Positions 1 to 9,463 of a stretch of DNA of 41,344 bases are shown here, piece by piece. The notes under the pieces are model-generated. The model did not search any database. It saw nothing but the letters and a program-made list of their open reading frames with translations, and was not told the origin of the DNA. Position numbers and translations under genes: made by a program. Origin of the DNA: Streptosporangiales bacterium (GTDB taxonomy: Bacteria; Actinomycetota; Actinomycetes; Streptosporangiales; WHSR01); assembly GCA_009379995.1 (NCBI GenBank), contig WHSR01000045.1, positions 1 to 41,344 of the forward strand. Reading direction: 5' to 3'. The stretch's first letter is position 1, and every line of letters starts with the position of its first letter.

Positions 1-91
1 ACGACTTCGCCCGGCGCGACCAGCGCAGCAGCGTCTCCCGCTCCTCCCCCGACAACACCAGCGGCTCTTTCGGGCGGCCACGTCCAGGCAT
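1..91 (-). CDS. IS630 family transposase, N-terminal fragment (runs off window)
   Basis: Read on the minus strand from ATG at 91, the protein begins MPGRGRPKEPLVLSGEERET and continues LLRWSRRAKS to the window edge, about 30 residues. This proline/arginine-rich start followed by an L-S-x-E-E-R-x-x-L helix is typical of the N-terminal helix-turn-helix of actinobacterial IS630 transposases. The DDE catalytic domain would lie left of base 1. The fragment is too short for the general ORF length cut. The family call rests on recognising the N-terminus only. Confidence 0.6.
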   Translation of the reverse strand, partial: MPGRGRPKEPLVLSGEERETLLRWSRRAKS

Positions 92-138
92 GACAGAGAC
101 CGTACATTATCTCGTCGAACTTCAGGCGCAGGACACTA
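1..138 (-). mobile_element. IS630-type insertion sequence, one end, cut by window edge
   Basis: The left edge holds the 5' end of a transposase gene plus about 47 bases of non-coding IS end. The adjoining SDR gene stops with a TAG at 136-138, and the TA within it fits the TA target site of the IS630/Tc1 superfamily. I infer that the element end lies at or next to this TA. The other end and the second TA copy are outside the window, so the boundary is not proven. Confidence 0.55.
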
Positions 139-900
139 GAGCCAGACGCGGGACACCACGGTGCGGAGCAGTCGGCGCGGGGCAATCCGGATGACCGGCG
201 CCGCCGCCTTGTACTGTGCTCCGGGCACGCACATCGTCCGTCCCGACGACACCGCGGCCAGCCCTTCCCGCACCACCGACTCGATCGGCACCCAGGCGAA
301 GCCGGGGACGCTTTCGGCGCGTGTCTCGAACTCCGTCCGCACGAAGCCCGGACACAGCGCCGTGACGTGCACGCCCTGCGGGGCGACCTCGCCGTGCAGG
401 CTCTCGCTGAACGCGGTGACGTACGACTTGGTAGCGCAGTATGTCGCGCTGAACGGCGCGGCCAGGAAGCCCGCCATCGACGAGACGTTGAGCACCCCAC
501 CGTGGCGACGCTCGATCATCGACGGCAACGCGGCGTGGGTGAGCCGCACCAGCGACAAAACATTGAGATTGATCTCCCGCTCCTCGCGGGAGAGGGGCAG
601 TTCGGCGAAGCTCCCCGAGGTGCCGAAGCCGGCGTTGTTGACGAGCAGCTCGATCGGCCGCGCCGGGTCCGCGAGGCGCTCCTCGACGGTACTGCGCTGG
701 TCGGGCTCGGTGAGGTCGACGGTGTGGACCTCCACATCGACGCGATACCGCTCACGCAGCTCGGCGGCGAGCCTCTCGAGGCGGTCGGTGCGACGGGCCA
801 CGATCACCAGATGGGCCCCGCGGGCAGCCAACTCGCGGGCGAACGCCTCGCCGATTCCGCTCGAGGCCCCGGTAACGAGCGCGCTTCGGTACGCCTGCAT
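136..900 (-). CDS. SDR family NAD(P)-dependent oxidoreductase
   Basis: A 254-residue classical short-chain dehydrogenase/reductase: Rossmann nucleotide-binding motif TGASSGIG at residues 10-17, NNAG at 88-91, catalytic Ser at 140-141, and the YxxxK pair Tyr154/Lys158. It would oxidise or reduce an alcohol/carbonyl using NAD(P)H in the cytoplasm; the substrate is unknown. It starts at ATG 900, 11 bases after the stop of the YbaK-like gene, so the two are probably co-transcribed. The extreme C-terminus (VVSRVWL then TAG) coincides with the presumed IS630 insertion point. The stop codon may therefore have been created by that insertion, with a few native residues lost. Confidence 0.9.
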   Translation of the reverse strand: MQAYRSALVTGASSGIGEAFARELAARGAHLVIVARRTDRLERLAAELRERYRVDVEVHTVDLTEPDQRSTVEERLADPARPIELLVNNAGFGTSGSFAELPLSREEREINLNVLSLVRLTHAALPSMIERRHGGVLNVSSMAGFLAAPFSATYCATKSYVTAFSESLHGEVAPQGVHVTALCPGFVRTEFETRAESVPGFAWVPIESVVREGLAAVSSGRTMCVPGAQYKAAAPVIRIAPRRLLRTVVSRVWL

Positions 901-911
901 GGCAGGGCATG

Positions 912-1451
912 CTAGTGGCCCAGTCCGTCCAGGACGACGGCCCCCGGCAGATCCGCCAGCACCTCGCCGGGCAGGGCGAGCTTGGAGCGCCGCAGGCCGC
1001 TGCCTATCACGACCCTGGGGTGCGCGGCCACCGCGGCATCAACCAGGACCGGCCAGCCCTCGGGCAGACCGATCGGGGTAATGCCCCCGTACTCCATGCC
1101 CGTCTCCGCCGTCGCCAGGTCCATCCCGGCGAACGACGCCTTCCGGGCGCCGAGATGACGGCGGACGAGACCGTTCACGTCGGCTCTAGTTGTGGCGAGG
1201 ACCACGCAGGCGGCGAGCCGCGCCTCCCCTCCTCTCCGCGCAGTGATCACGACGCAGTTCGCGGACTCGTCCAGCCGGACGCCGTAGCGCTCACAGAACG
1301 ACGCCGTGTCCGCCGCCTCCGGGTCGATCTCGGCGACCTCGATTCGCTCCACCGGGACCGATCCCTGCGTCGCCTTGACCGCGGCCACCACCGGCGGAGC
1401 GAGCAGGTCCGGCCGCTCCGCCGCCGGGTAGGTCCGCAAGGTTCCGAGCAT
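912..1451 (-). CDS. YbaK/EbsC family aminoacyl-tRNA deacylase-like protein
   Basis: About 179 residues resembling the YbaK/ProX editing domain, which hydrolyses mischarged aminoacyl-tRNAs such as Cys- or Ala-tRNAPro. The C-terminal half shows the family pattern: a glycine-rich stretch (YGGITPIGLPEG) followed by a V-L-V-D strand and a G-S-G turn near LRRSKLALPG. The ORF opens at GTG 1466, but ATG 1451 has a GGGGG purine run 7-8 bases upstream and is preferred. It sits between the enoyl-CoA hydratase (60 bases upstream) and the SDR gene on the same strand. The family call is solid; the specific tRNA substrate cannot be read from sequence. Confidence 0.8.
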   Translation of the reverse strand: MLGTLRTYPAAERPDLLAPPVVAAVKATQGSVPVERIEVAEIDPEAADTASFCERYGVRLDESANCVVITARRGGEARLAACVVLATTRADVNGLVRRHLGARKASFAGMDLATAETGMEYGGITPIGLPEGWPVLVDAAVAAHPRVVIGSGLRRSKLALPGEVLADLPGAVVLDGLGH

Positions 1452-1510
1452 CGGTTCAACCCCCACGCTGGCTGGTCACCGGCTCTGTAAAGAGGTCGGC
1501 CGGCAGGCGT

Positions 1511-2290
1511 TTACCGGCCGATGAATTCCGCCTTGCCCGGGCCCTTCTCCATGAAGCTGCGCATGCCGATCTTTTGGTCCTCGGTCGCGAACAGCGCCGA
1601 GAACTGCAGCCGCTCGATTTCCAGGCCGGCGTCGAGGTCCACCTCCAAGCCGTCGTCGACGGCCTGCTTGGCGGCACGGAGCGCATGCGCCGGGCCGCCC
1701 GCGAACCTACCTGCCCACTCCTTGGCCGCCTCGTACACCTCGGCCGCGGGCACCACCTTGTCGACCAGACCGATGCGCAGCGCCTCCTCGGCACCCACGA
1801 ACCGGCCGGTGAAGACTATGTCCTTGGCGCGGGCCGGGCCGACGAGCCGCGGCAGCCGCTGCGTGCCGCCGGCCCCAGGGATGATGCCCAGCAGGATCTC
1901 CGGCTGGCCGACCTTGGCGTCTTCGGCGCACACCCGGAAGTCGGCGCACAACGCGAGTTCGAGCCCGCCTCCGAGCGCGTATCCCGTGATCGCGGCGATG
2001 ACCGGCTTCGGAATGCGCGCCATCGTACGGAACGAGGCCTGCAGCGACTCGCCCCTCGCCGCCATGTCGGTGTAGCTCGCGGTCGCCATCTCCTTGATGT
2101 CGGCGCCCGCGGCGAACACCTTCTCCCCGCCGTAGAGGACCACCGCGCGCACCGCCGCGTCGCCGGCGACCTCCCGGGCCGCGGCGCCCAACTCGTCCTG
2201 AACCTGCGCGTTGAGCGCGTTCATCGGCGGCCGGTCGAGCCGGATGGTGGCGACGGGGCCGTCCGCCTCGACGCGTACGAATTCGCCCAC
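1511..2290 (-). CDS. Enoyl-CoA hydratase (crotonase family)
   Basis: A 259-residue crotonase. From the GTG at 2290 (preceded by GGAGGA at a normal distance) it has the oxyanion-hole GGG segment and both acid/base glutamates: Glu111 in GGGLELAL and Glu131 in GQPEILLG. Their 20-residue spacing matches Glu144/Glu164 of rat enoyl-CoA hydratase. The PGAGGTQRL signature follows. It should hydrate trans-2-enoyl-CoA in fatty-acid or branched-chain beta-oxidation. The open frame extends to 2368, but that extension is arginine/glutamine-rich and non-homologous. It is first of a same-strand run with ybaK-like and SDR genes. Confidence 0.92.
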   Translation of the reverse strand: MGEFVRVEADGPVATIRLDRPPMNALNAQVQDELGAAAREVAGDAAVRAVVLYGGEKVFAAGADIKEMATASYTDMAARGESLQASFRTMARIPKPVIAAITGYALGGGLELALCADFRVCAEDAKVGQPEILLGIIPGAGGTQRLPRLVGPARAKDIVFTGRFVGAEEALRIGLVDKVVPAAEVYEAAKEWAGRFAGGPAHALRAAKQAVDDGLEVDLDAGLEIERLQFSALFATEDQKIGMRSFMEKGPGKAEFIGR

Positions 2291-2413
2291 TCGCTTTCTC
2301 CTCCGTTGCCGGGTGCACTGACAAGGCGATTGTTTCCTACCGGTCGGTCGCCCGCGCTGTCCAGGCACCCGTACGCCAAGCCGGCGCGTGCGGGCGGCCG
2401 CGCCGCGGCGGAG

Positions 2414-3205
2414 TCAGCGCGGCGGCTCGGGCGGCAGCCGGAAGTCCGACGGGCGGAGGTCGGTGACCACCTGCCACACCTTGGCTCCCCCGTTCCAGAA
2501 CAGGTACACGGTCTGCGTACCTCCCCGCCCGGCCGCCAACGCGGCGAGGTCCAGCGCGGCCAACGCCGCCAGCGCCTCCTGCGGCACCGGGTCATCCAGC
2601 ACCAGAACGACCCGCCCCTGCGGGTCCCGGACGGCGACGGCCCCTCCTGCCGGTATAGACGCGTCGCCCTCGAACTCCTCGGACACACGGCCGGCCATCC
2701 GGCCGATCGCCCGTCGCAGCGCCCCGTAGGCATCCTCCGCCGCCGCCGCCATCAACGCCTGCACGAACGGGACAACCGCGGCCGCGATCACCGCCGCGAT
2801 CACCGTGGCGGCAGAGAGTTCGTACTCGACAGACGGGTCACGCCGAGCCCGCAGGATGAGCGATCCAGCCTGTTCATGCGCCCGGACCGCCTCCTCCCAA
2901 TCCCCGTTCCGCGCGGCCAGCTCGCCGAGCCGAAACAACGCCGAGATGTCGTCCGCCTCGGCAGCACGGCGCAGCCACGACTCCGCCTCCGCGGGGCGGT
3001 CCGGGGAGACGGAGAGAAGAAACTCGCCGAGCCCCGCCATCGCGCGGACGTCCCCCGTCTCTGCGGCGCGGCGGTACCAGCGTTCCGCCTCACCGACGTC
3101 GCCCCGCGACCGTGCGGCGTACGCGCGGCGCAGCATGGCGTACGGCTTCCTGCGCCCGGCGACCCTCAGTCTGCGCGCCTTGGCGTCGCCAGGAGCGTCG
3201 GTCAC
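2414..3205 (-). CDS. Sel1/TPR-repeat protein with a membrane-like segment
   Basis: A 263-residue protein starting at GTG 3205. Residues about 25-120 contain alpha-hairpin repeats of Sel1/TPR type, e.g. GDVGEAERWYRRAAETGDVRAMAGLGEFL and PAEAESWLRRAAEADDISALFRLGEL, usually protein-binding scaffolds. A hydrophobic stretch follows (ATVIAAVIAAAVVPFVQALMAAAA, about residues 133-156) that may touch or span the membrane. The last 100 residues are an alpha/beta region with no fold I recognise (VLVLDDPVPQEAL, VYLFWNGGAKVWQV). It begins 9 bases after the amidohydrolase stop, so the two are probably co-transcribed. No specific function can be assigned. Confidence 0.75.
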   Translation of the reverse strand: MTDAPGDAKARRLRVAGRRKPYAMLRRAYAARSRGDVGEAERWYRRAAETGDVRAMAGLGEFLLSVSPDRPAEAESWLRRAAEADDISALFRLGELAARNGDWEEAVRAHEQAGSLILRARRDPSVEYELSAATVIAAVIAAAVVPFVQALMAAAAEDAYGALRRAIGRMAGRVSEEFEGDASIPAGGAVAVRDPQGRVVLVLDDPVPQEALAALAALDLAALAAGRGGTQTVYLFWNGGAKVWQVVTDLRPSDFRLPPEPPR

Positions 3206-3214
3206 CGTCTCAGC

Positions 3215-4444
3215 CTAGGCGCCCTTCACCCGGCGGCCTGCCTTCCACACCCCGGTCACCCGGGCGGGATCGGCAAGCACGCCGATGTCGACGAGCGGGT
3301 CAGCGTCCAGGGTGATCACGTCGGCGTCGTAGCCCTGGGCGAGCAGCCCGCTCCGGGGAGCCTGGGCCCCCAGGGTCAGCGGGCCGTTGGCCGTGGCGGC
3401 CTCGATCGCGCCGAGCGGCGTCATTCCCGAACCGACGAGATGGCCGAGTTCTCGACAGTTACGGCCCCAGGAATTGGGCAACTCGTCCCCGGTCAGGCCG
3501 ATGTCGGTGCCCATCGCGATGGTGACCCCGCTCTCGCAGGCCAGCGCAACCGCCTTGGCGTGGCGGTCGGCGACCGCGTGCATCTTCTCCATCGCGTACG
3601 ACGGAACCTCCCCGCCCGCCAGTACCTCCTCGATGATGGTCCGGGTCGGCACCAGCACCGCGCCGGTCTCCCGCATGGCATCGCAGACCTCCCGATCGAG
3701 GTAGGTGCCGTGCTCGATCGTGCGCACCCCCGCCTCCAGGGCGGCCATGATCCCCGGCTTGCCGTGGCAGTGCGCGGCGACCACCCGATCCGCCATCGCG
3801 GCCACCTCGACGACGGCCCTCAGCTCGGCGCCCGTGAACTGCTGATGGACGGGGTCGTCGACCTCCGACATGACCCCGCCCGAGGCGCACACCTTGATCA
3901 GCTTGGCGTTGCGGCGCAACTGCTCGCGGGCCGCCCGTACGCACTCGTCGACGCCGTCGCAGATCCGCAGCTCGCCCGTCTGCCGTGCGAAGTCCGCCAT
4001 CCACGGCAGCGGCAGCGAATGCAGGTCGCCGTGACCCCCGGTGGTGCTGAGAATCGCGCCGGCACCGTAGATGGTGGGTCCATCCAGGACACCCGCGGCG
4101 ACGGCCCGCGCCAGATACACCCCGAGCCCGCCGACCTCCCGCACCGAGGTCACCCCGGCGTCGAGCGCGGCGCGCAGGTCACGGGCGCAGCGGGCGCCCC
4201 GGAGCGGGAAGGGCTCCAGCGGCAGACGCTCCAGGTGGAGGGTGCGCAGGCCCATGAAGTGCCCATGGCAGTCCCACAGCCCCGGCATCACCGTGTCGGC
4301 CCGGGTGATGCTCGCCTCCTGGGTGGGCGGGGCGCCGTACTCCGGTCCCGCGTACGTGATTGATGCACCGTCCAGGACGACGACGCCACCGCGGACCGGC
4401 TCGCCGCGCCCCGGGATCAGCAGGCCTGCCTCGATCCGTTCCAC
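3215..4444 (-). CDS. Metal-dependent amidohydrolase family protein
   Basis: A 409-residue member of the amidohydrolase superfamily (imidazolonepropionase/prolidase-like branch). Metal-site elements are in order: HGH at residues 60-62, a lysine in KLIKVCASGG likely to be carboxylated, His in VVAAHCHGKPG, His in TIEHGTYLD, and Asp in MGTDIGLTG. N- and C-terminal strands form the usual composite beta-sandwich (LLIPGRGEPVRGG; ADVITLDADPLVDI). It hydrolyses an amide, lactam or dipeptide bond; the substrate is unknown. It starts at GTG 4444, 40 bases downstream of the glgP stop on the same strand, but no link to glycogen metabolism is evident. Confidence 0.88.
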   Translation of the reverse strand: MERIEAGLLIPGRGEPVRGGVVVLDGASITYAGPEYGAPPTQEASITRADTVMPGLWDCHGHFMGLRTLHLERLPLEPFPLRGARCARDLRAALDAGVTSVREVGGLGVYLARAVAAGVLDGPTIYGAGAILSTTGGHGDLHSLPLPWMADFARQTGELRICDGVDECVRAAREQLRRNAKLIKVCASGGVMSEVDDPVHQQFTGAELRAVVEVAAMADRVVAAHCHGKPGIMAALEAGVRTIEHGTYLDREVCDAMRETGAVLVPTRTIIEEVLAGGEVPSYAMEKMHAVADRHAKAVALACESGVTIAMGTDIGLTGDELPNSWGRNCRELGHLVGSGMTPLGAIEAATANGPLTLGAQAPRSGLLAQGYDADVITLDADPLVDIGVLADPARVTGVWKAGRRVKGA

Positions 4445-4484
4445 GCGACCATCTTCTCGGGCTCGCTGCCCGTTCGTCGCCCCG

Positions 4485-7097
4485 CTACCGGAGATCGCCG
4501 TTGGTCATGCCCAACGGACCCTCCGGCAGAGCCAGCAGGCCGAGCTCCGCGTGGCAGGTGAGCAGCTCGTGGCGCGGCAGAACCCGGACGCTGTACCCGA
4601 AGGGGCCCGTACGGTCCAGCGGCACCTCGCCGCTGTAGCGGACACGGCCTCCCTCGCCGTGTTCGGTGACCGCGAGGGACACATGCGACGGCTCGACGAG
4701 CTCGTCGGAGTCGTCCACCCAGCCGTAGGCCACCTGGACGTCGACGTCGTCAGGGGTAAGGTCGCCGAGGGCGACCGTCGCCCGCACCGTGGCCCGGCTC
4801 CCCAGCTGGGGGGTGTCGCCGACGTCGGCGGATTCCACGTGCTCGACGCGCACCCCCGGCCACGCCTTGACAACCCGCTGCTTCCAGGCGGCCAGCGTCC
4901 GGGAACCCCGATGCCCGTCGGCGGCGAGCGCCGCGGAGGACGCGTGGGCGGGCTTATAGAGCCGGACAACGTAGTCCCGGAGCATCCGGCTGGCGAGCAC
5001 CCGCGGCCCCAGCGAACGCAGCGTGTGCTTGACCATCTCCAACCAGCGGACCGGCAGGTCGCGGCCGTCCCGGTCGTAGAAACACGCCGCAACGTGATCC
5101 TCGATGAGGTCGTACAGTGCCGCGGACTCCAGCTCGTCCCGGCGGTCCGGGTCCTGGACCCTGTCGGCGGACGGGATGGCCCACCCGTTCGTCCCGTCGT
5201 GCCACTCGTCCCACCAGCCGTCGCGGATGGAGAGGTTGAGGCCTCCGTTCAGCGCCGACTTCATGCCGGACGTTCCGGACGCCTCGAGCGGACGGATCGG
5301 GTTGTTCAGCCACACGTCACAGCCCTGCACCAGAAGCTGGGCGAGCGCCATGTCGTAGTCCGGCAGCAAGACTATGCGGTGGCGTACCTCGGGCCGGTCG
5401 GTGAACCGCACGATCTCCTGGATGAGCCGCTTGCCCCCGTCGTCCGCAGGGTGGGCCTTGCCGGCGATCACGACCTGTACCGGCCGCTGTGGATGCAGGA
5501 GGAGCGAGGTGAGCCGTTCGGCGTCGCGGAGCATGAGGGTGAGCCGCTTGTACGACGGCACCCGACGGGCGAACCCGATGGTGAGCACGTCGGGGTCGAG
5601 CACCTCGTCGGTCCACGCCAGCTCGGCCTCGCTCGCGCCGCGCTGCCGCCACGACTCCCGGAGCCGGCGGCGAGCCTCCCAAACCAGTCGTTCCCGCAGC
5701 AGCCGGCGGATCCGCCAGATCTCCTCCTCGGAGACCTGGTCGATCTCCTCCCAGCCGCGGCCCTGTTGGACCAGCTTGGGCCCGATCTCCCGCTCGGCGA
5801 GCTCCATCACCTCGCCGCCCACCCAGGTGGCGGCGTGCACGCCGTTGGTCACCGAGGTGATCGGCACTTCCTCGGTGTCGAACCCGGGCCACAGCCCGGC
5901 GAACATCCCGCGGCTGACCTTGCCGTGCAGGCTGCTCACACCGTTCACCCGCTGGGCGAGGCGCATCCCCATGATGGCCATGTTGAACAGGTCCGGGTCG
6001 CCGCCCTCGTACGTCTCCGCGCCGAGCTCCACGATCCGGCCGACGGGAAGGCCGGGGCAGGCACCGTCCTCGCCGAAGTGCGAGGCGACCAGTTCGCGGG
6101 GGAAGCGATCGATGCCGGCCGGCACTGGGGTATGCGTGGTGAAGATCGTGCCGGCGCGGGTGGCCTCAAGCGCCTCGTCGAAGGTCAGCCCCTGCTCCTC
6201 GACGTACTCCCTGATCCGCTCGACACCGAGAAAGCCGGCGTGCCCCTCGTTGGTGTGGAATACCTCGGGCGCGGGGTGACCGGTGATGCGGCAGTAGGCC
6301 CGGATGGCGCCCACGCCTCCGACGCCGAGCAGGAGTTCCTGCAGCAACCTGTGGTCGGTGCCCCCGCCGTACAGCCGGTCGGTCACGTCCCGCGCCGCCG
6401 GGTCATTCTCCTCGACGTCGGAGTCGAGGAGAAGCAACGGCACCCGACCCACCTGGGCCTTCCACACGTGCGCCCGGACCGTGCGGCCGCCCGGCAGGCG
6501 TACCACAACCGGCGCCGGGGTGCCCTCGAGGCCGTTGCCGTCGCTGCGCAGCAGGGTGAGCGGCAGCCCGTTCGGGTCGAGCGGCGGATACCGCTCGAGC
6601 TGCCACCCCTCCGGGGAGAGCGACTGGCTGAAGTATCCGTGCTTGTACAGAAGCCCGACCCCGATGATCGGCACGCCGAGGTCGCTCGCCGTCTTGAGGT
6701 GGTCGCCGGCGAGGATCCCGAGACCCCCCGAGTACTGCGGCAGCGCCGCCGTGAGCCCGAACTCGGGCGAGAAGTAGGCGATCGAGGACGGGACGCCGGA
6801 CAGCGACTGGTACCACCGGTCACCGGTCATGTAGTCCTGCAGTTCGTCGGCGGCGTCCCGGAGCCGCCTGAGGAAACGCCGGTCTTCGGCAAGATCGGCC
6901 AGCCGGTCCTGGGAGACCGCGCCGAGGAACCTGTTCGGGTCGTGACCCGCCGCCTCCCAGGTCTCCGGGTCGATGGACGCGAACAGCTCGCGCGTCTCGT
7001 CGTGCCACGACCAGCGGAGGTTGAGCACCAGCTCGCCGAGGGGCGCCAGCGGCTCGGGCAGCAGGGTACGGACCGTGAACCTGCGGATCGCTCTCAC
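4485..7097 (-). CDS. glgP: Alpha-glucan (glycogen/maltodextrin) phosphorylase
   Basis: About 870 residues of the actinobacterial alpha-glucan phosphorylase type. It has an N-terminal DUF3417-like domain (PEPLAPLGELVLNLRWSWH) followed by a GT35 catalytic domain. The pyridoxal-phosphate lysine is in EASGTSGMKSALNG, and HTNEGHAGF and FTTHTPVPAG are conserved. The enzyme releases glucose-1-phosphate from alpha-1,4-glucan ends. I chose GTG 7097, directly before AIRRFTVRTLLPEPL; the open frame runs to 7223 but that stretch has no phosphorylase character. It is divergent from glgE-treS-pep2, so breakdown and synthesis of alpha-glucan are arranged around one 378-base intergenic region. Confidence 0.93.
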   Translation of the reverse strand: MRAIRRFTVRTLLPEPLAPLGELVLNLRWSWHDETRELFASIDPETWEAAGHDPNRFLGAVSQDRLADLAEDRRFLRRLRDAADELQDYMTGDRWYQSLSGVPSSIAYFSPEFGLTAALPQYSGGLGILAGDHLKTASDLGVPIIGVGLLYKHGYFSQSLSPEGWQLERYPPLDPNGLPLTLLRSDGNGLEGTPAPVVVRLPGGRTVRAHVWKAQVGRVPLLLLDSDVEENDPAARDVTDRLYGGGTDHRLLQELLLGVGGVGAIRAYCRITGHPAPEVFHTNEGHAGFLGVERIREYVEEQGLTFDEALEATRAGTIFTTHTPVPAGIDRFPRELVASHFGEDGACPGLPVGRIVELGAETYEGGDPDLFNMAIMGMRLAQRVNGVSSLHGKVSRGMFAGLWPGFDTEEVPITSVTNGVHAATWVGGEVMELAEREIGPKLVQQGRGWEEIDQVSEEEIWRIRRLLRERLVWEARRRLRESWRQRGASEAELAWTDEVLDPDVLTIGFARRVPSYKRLTLMLRDAERLTSLLLHPQRPVQVVIAGKAHPADDGGKRLIQEIVRFTDRPEVRHRIVLLPDYDMALAQLLVQGCDVWLNNPIRPLEASGTSGMKSALNGGLNLSIRDGWWDEWHDGTNGWAIPSADRVQDPDRRDELESAALYDLIEDHVAACFYDRDGRDLPVRWLEMVKHTLRSLGPRVLASRMLRDYVVRLYKPAHASSAALAADGHRGSRTLAAWKQRVVKAWPGVRVEHVESADVGDTPQLGSRATVRATVALGDLTPDDVDVQVAYGWVDDSDELVEPSHVSLAVTEHGEGGRVRYSGEVPLDRTGPFGYSVRVLPRHELLTCHAELGLLALPEGPLGMTNGDLR

Positions 7098-7475
7098 GAC
7101 GGCAGACCTTAGTCGGTCGAAACGACCGAGGTGAGCGCGGCCTTGGAAGGAACACCAGGTGACCGGGCCAGGTGGGCAATACGGGCCATCGAACGGTGGC
7201 CATACGGGACCACATCTCTGCACCAGAGGAACCCGCGACGGCGGAAGGAACCGCTCCGCGAACTCGGGCAGTTGGTCGCAGCGGCTAGTCTGGACGGGAC
7301 CGCCGGGTAGCGGTCGGACAACAAATCTCCCTTCGTCGTCTCATGCCGGTTTTGGCATGTTGATCACCGTGTATGACGGTGGGTGACAACGTGTCGCCTC
7401 GCGGCGATCGAAGACGATCAAGTTGTCGACGAAGTACCAGCGCCGGACGATGACCTGCCAGTACGGTGAGCCGCG
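7098..7475. promoter_or_regulatory. Divergent glgP/glgE intergenic region with inverted repeats
   Basis: A 378-base non-coding gap that must hold promoters for both directions. Visible structures: TCGGTCG-AAA-CGACCGA at 7113-7129, 16 bases upstream of the glgP start; CATGCC-6-GGCATG at 7342-7359; and a short ACCGT-5-ACGGT repeat near 7366. Any of these could be an operator or leader hairpin. I see no convincing consensus promoter and no additional gene. The glgE ribosome-binding site GGTGAG lies just upstream of its ATG at 7476. Confidence 0.45.
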
Positions 7476-9452
7476 ATGATCGGACGCATCCCCATCCTTG
7501 ACGTGCACCCCAACGTTGGCTGTGGGCGCTGGCCGGCCAAGGCGGTCGCCGGCGAGACCTTCCAGGTAAGTGCCACCATCTTCCGGGAGGGCCACGAGCG
7601 TGCCGGCGCGAACGTCGTGCTGTGGGATCCGGGCGGCCACAAGGGTCCGTACACCCCGATGGCCGAGCTCACCCCCGGAACCGACCGCTGGGCCGCCGAC
7701 GTCACGCCGACGTGCGAGGGCCGGTGGACGTTCCAGATCGAGGCGTGGGGCGATCCCATCGGAGGATGGCGCCACGACGCGGGCATCAAGATCCCGGTCG
7801 GCCAGGACGTCGAGCTGATGCTCGAAGAGGGGGCGTTGCTCTTCGAGCGCGCGGCCAAGGCGGCGCCGAGTTCCGTCCGGCCGGCCTTCCTGGAGGTGGC
7901 GGCGCGGCTGCGGGACCCAGTGCCTCCCCCGGAGGAACGGTTCGCCGCCGCGGTCACGGCGGAGGTCGAGGCGCTGCTCGCGCGGTGGCCGCTACGTGAA
8001 CTGATCACCCGGACCGAGCGGTTCCCCGTGCAGGTGGACCGGGAACGGGCGCTGTACGGGTCCTGGTACGAGTTCTTCCCCCGCTCCGAGGGAGCGAGCC
8101 TCGACCCGCCCCGGTCCGGGACACTGCGCACCGCGACGAAGCGGCTGCCCGCGATCGCCGACATGGGCTTCGACGTCGTCTACCTGCCCCCGGTCCATCC
8201 GATCGGGCACACGTTCCGCAAGGGACGCAACAACGCCCTGGCCGCGCAACCCGACGAGCCGGGCTCGCCGTGGGCCATCGGCTCCGAGGAAGGAGGCCAC
8301 GACGCGGTCCACCCCGATCTCGGCACCATCGACGACTTCGACGCGTTCGTCGCCTACGCCGGCGACCTCGGCCTGGAGGTCGCGCTCGACCTCGCCCTGC
8401 AGTGTTCGCCCGACCACCCGTGGGTCAAGGAGCATCCCGAGTGGTTCACGACACGCGCCGACGGGTCGATCGCGTACGCGGAGAACCCGCCCAAGAAGTA
8501 CCAGGACATCTACCCGCTGAACTTCGACAACGATCCGCAGGGCATCTACGCGGAGGTGCTCCGGATCGTGCGGTACTGGATGGATCACGGGGTGCGCATC
8601 TTCCGCGTCGACAACCCACACACCAAGCCGCTGCCGTTCTGGGAGCGTCTGCTCACCGAGATCCACCGTACCGATCCGGACGTGATCTTCCTGTCCGAGG
8701 CGTTCACCCGGCCGGCGACGATGCACACCCTGGCCAAGATCGGGTTCCACCAGTCCTACACGTACTTCACCTGGCGCAACACCAAGGAGGAGCTGGAGGA
8801 CTACCTGCGGGAGCTGCGCGGGGACGCGGCCGCCTACATGCGACCGAACTTCTTCGTCAACACCCCGGACATCCTGCACGAGTACCTGCAGCATGGCGGC
8901 CCGGCCGCGTTCAAGATCCGGGCCGTGCTCGCCTCGATGCTCGCCCCGAGCTGGGGAATGTACTCGGGGTACGAGCTGTTCGAACACGTACCGGTACGGC
9001 CGGGCAGCGAGGAGTACCTCGACTCGGAGAAGTACCAGTACAAGCCGCGCGATTGGGAGGCGGCCGAGCGCGAGGGTCGTAGCCTCGGGCCGTTCATCGC
9101 CGGCCTCAACCGACTCCGCAGGGCCCACCCCGCCCTTCGGCAGCTGCGCAACCTGCGCTTCCACCACGTCGACCAAGCGGAGATCGTGGCGTTCTCCAAG
9201 CGCCTGCCCGGCGGCACCGACCAGGGGGGCCGGTCGCTCGGCGACACGGTCCTGGTGGTGGTGAACCTCGACCCGCACGGGCCACGCGAGGCGACCGCAT
9301 GGCTGGACATGTCCGCACTCGGGCTGGACCACCACGACCAGTTCACCGTGTACGACGAGCTCACCGGCGAGTCGTACCGCTGGGGACAGGCCAACTACGT
9401 ACGTCTCGACCCGCGGGTCGAACCGGCCCACATCTTCACAGTCATTTCCTAG
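7476..9452 (+). CDS. glgE: Alpha-1,4-glucan:maltose-1-phosphate maltosyltransferase
   Basis: A 658-residue GH13_3 enzyme that transfers maltosyl units from maltose-1-phosphate to the non-reducing ends of alpha-1,4-glucan. Domains in order: N-terminal beta-sandwich (residues 1-100), a helical insert, and the (beta/alpha)8 barrel. The nucleophile is Asp379 in [11 protein letters not shown] and the acid/base is Glu408 in FLSEAFTRP; the 29-residue spacing equals that of Asp394/Glu423 in Streptomyces GlgE. Length is normal. It is first of the glgE-treS-pep2 operon: treS starts 11 bases after its stop, and Pep2 makes its donor substrate. Confidence 0.96.
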   Translation: MIGRIPILDVHPNVGCGRWPAKAVAGETFQVSATIFREGHERAGANVVLWDPGGHKGPYTPMAELTPGTDRWAADVTPTCEGRWTFQIEAWGDPIGGWRHDAGIKIPVGQDVELMLEEGALLFERAAKAAPSSVRPAFLEVAARLRDPVPPPEERFAAAVTAEVEALLARWPLRELITRTERFPVQVDRERALYGSWYEFFPRSEGASLDPPRSGTLRTATKRLPAIADMGFDVVYLPPVHPIGHTFRKGRNNALAAQPDEPGSPWAIGSEEGGHDAVHPDLGTIDDFDAFVAYAGDLGLEVALDLALQCSPDHPWVKEHPEWFTTRADGSIAYAENPPKKYQDIYPLNFDNDPQGIYAEVLRIVRYWMDHGVRIFRVDNPHTKPLPFWERLLTEIHRTDPDVIFLSEAFTRPATMHTLAKIGFHQSYTYFTWRNTKEELEDYLRELRGDAAAYMRPNFFVNTPDILHEYLQHGGPAAFKIRAVLASMLAPSWGMYSGYELFEHVPVRPGSEEYLDSEKYQYKPRDWEAAEREGRSLGPFIAGLNRLRRAHPALRQLRNLRFHHVDQAEIVAFSKRLPGGTDQGGRSLGDTVLVVVNLDPHGPREATAWLDMSALGLDHHDQFTVYDELTGESYRWGQANYVRLDPRVEPAHIFTVIS

Positions 9453-9463
9453 AAAGCGCAGAC

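Noticed and set aside
1574..4363. A 929-codon open frame on the plus strand antisense to the hydratase, Sel1 and amidohydrolase genes
   Set aside because: It spans several well-supported minus-strand genes and an intergenic gap, and its translation is arginine/proline/histidine-rich without motifs; such frames arise from high third-position GC.
4071..7112. A 1013-codon plus-strand frame opposite glgP
   Set aside because: Shadow of glgP; no recognisable domain, composition typical of an antisense frame.
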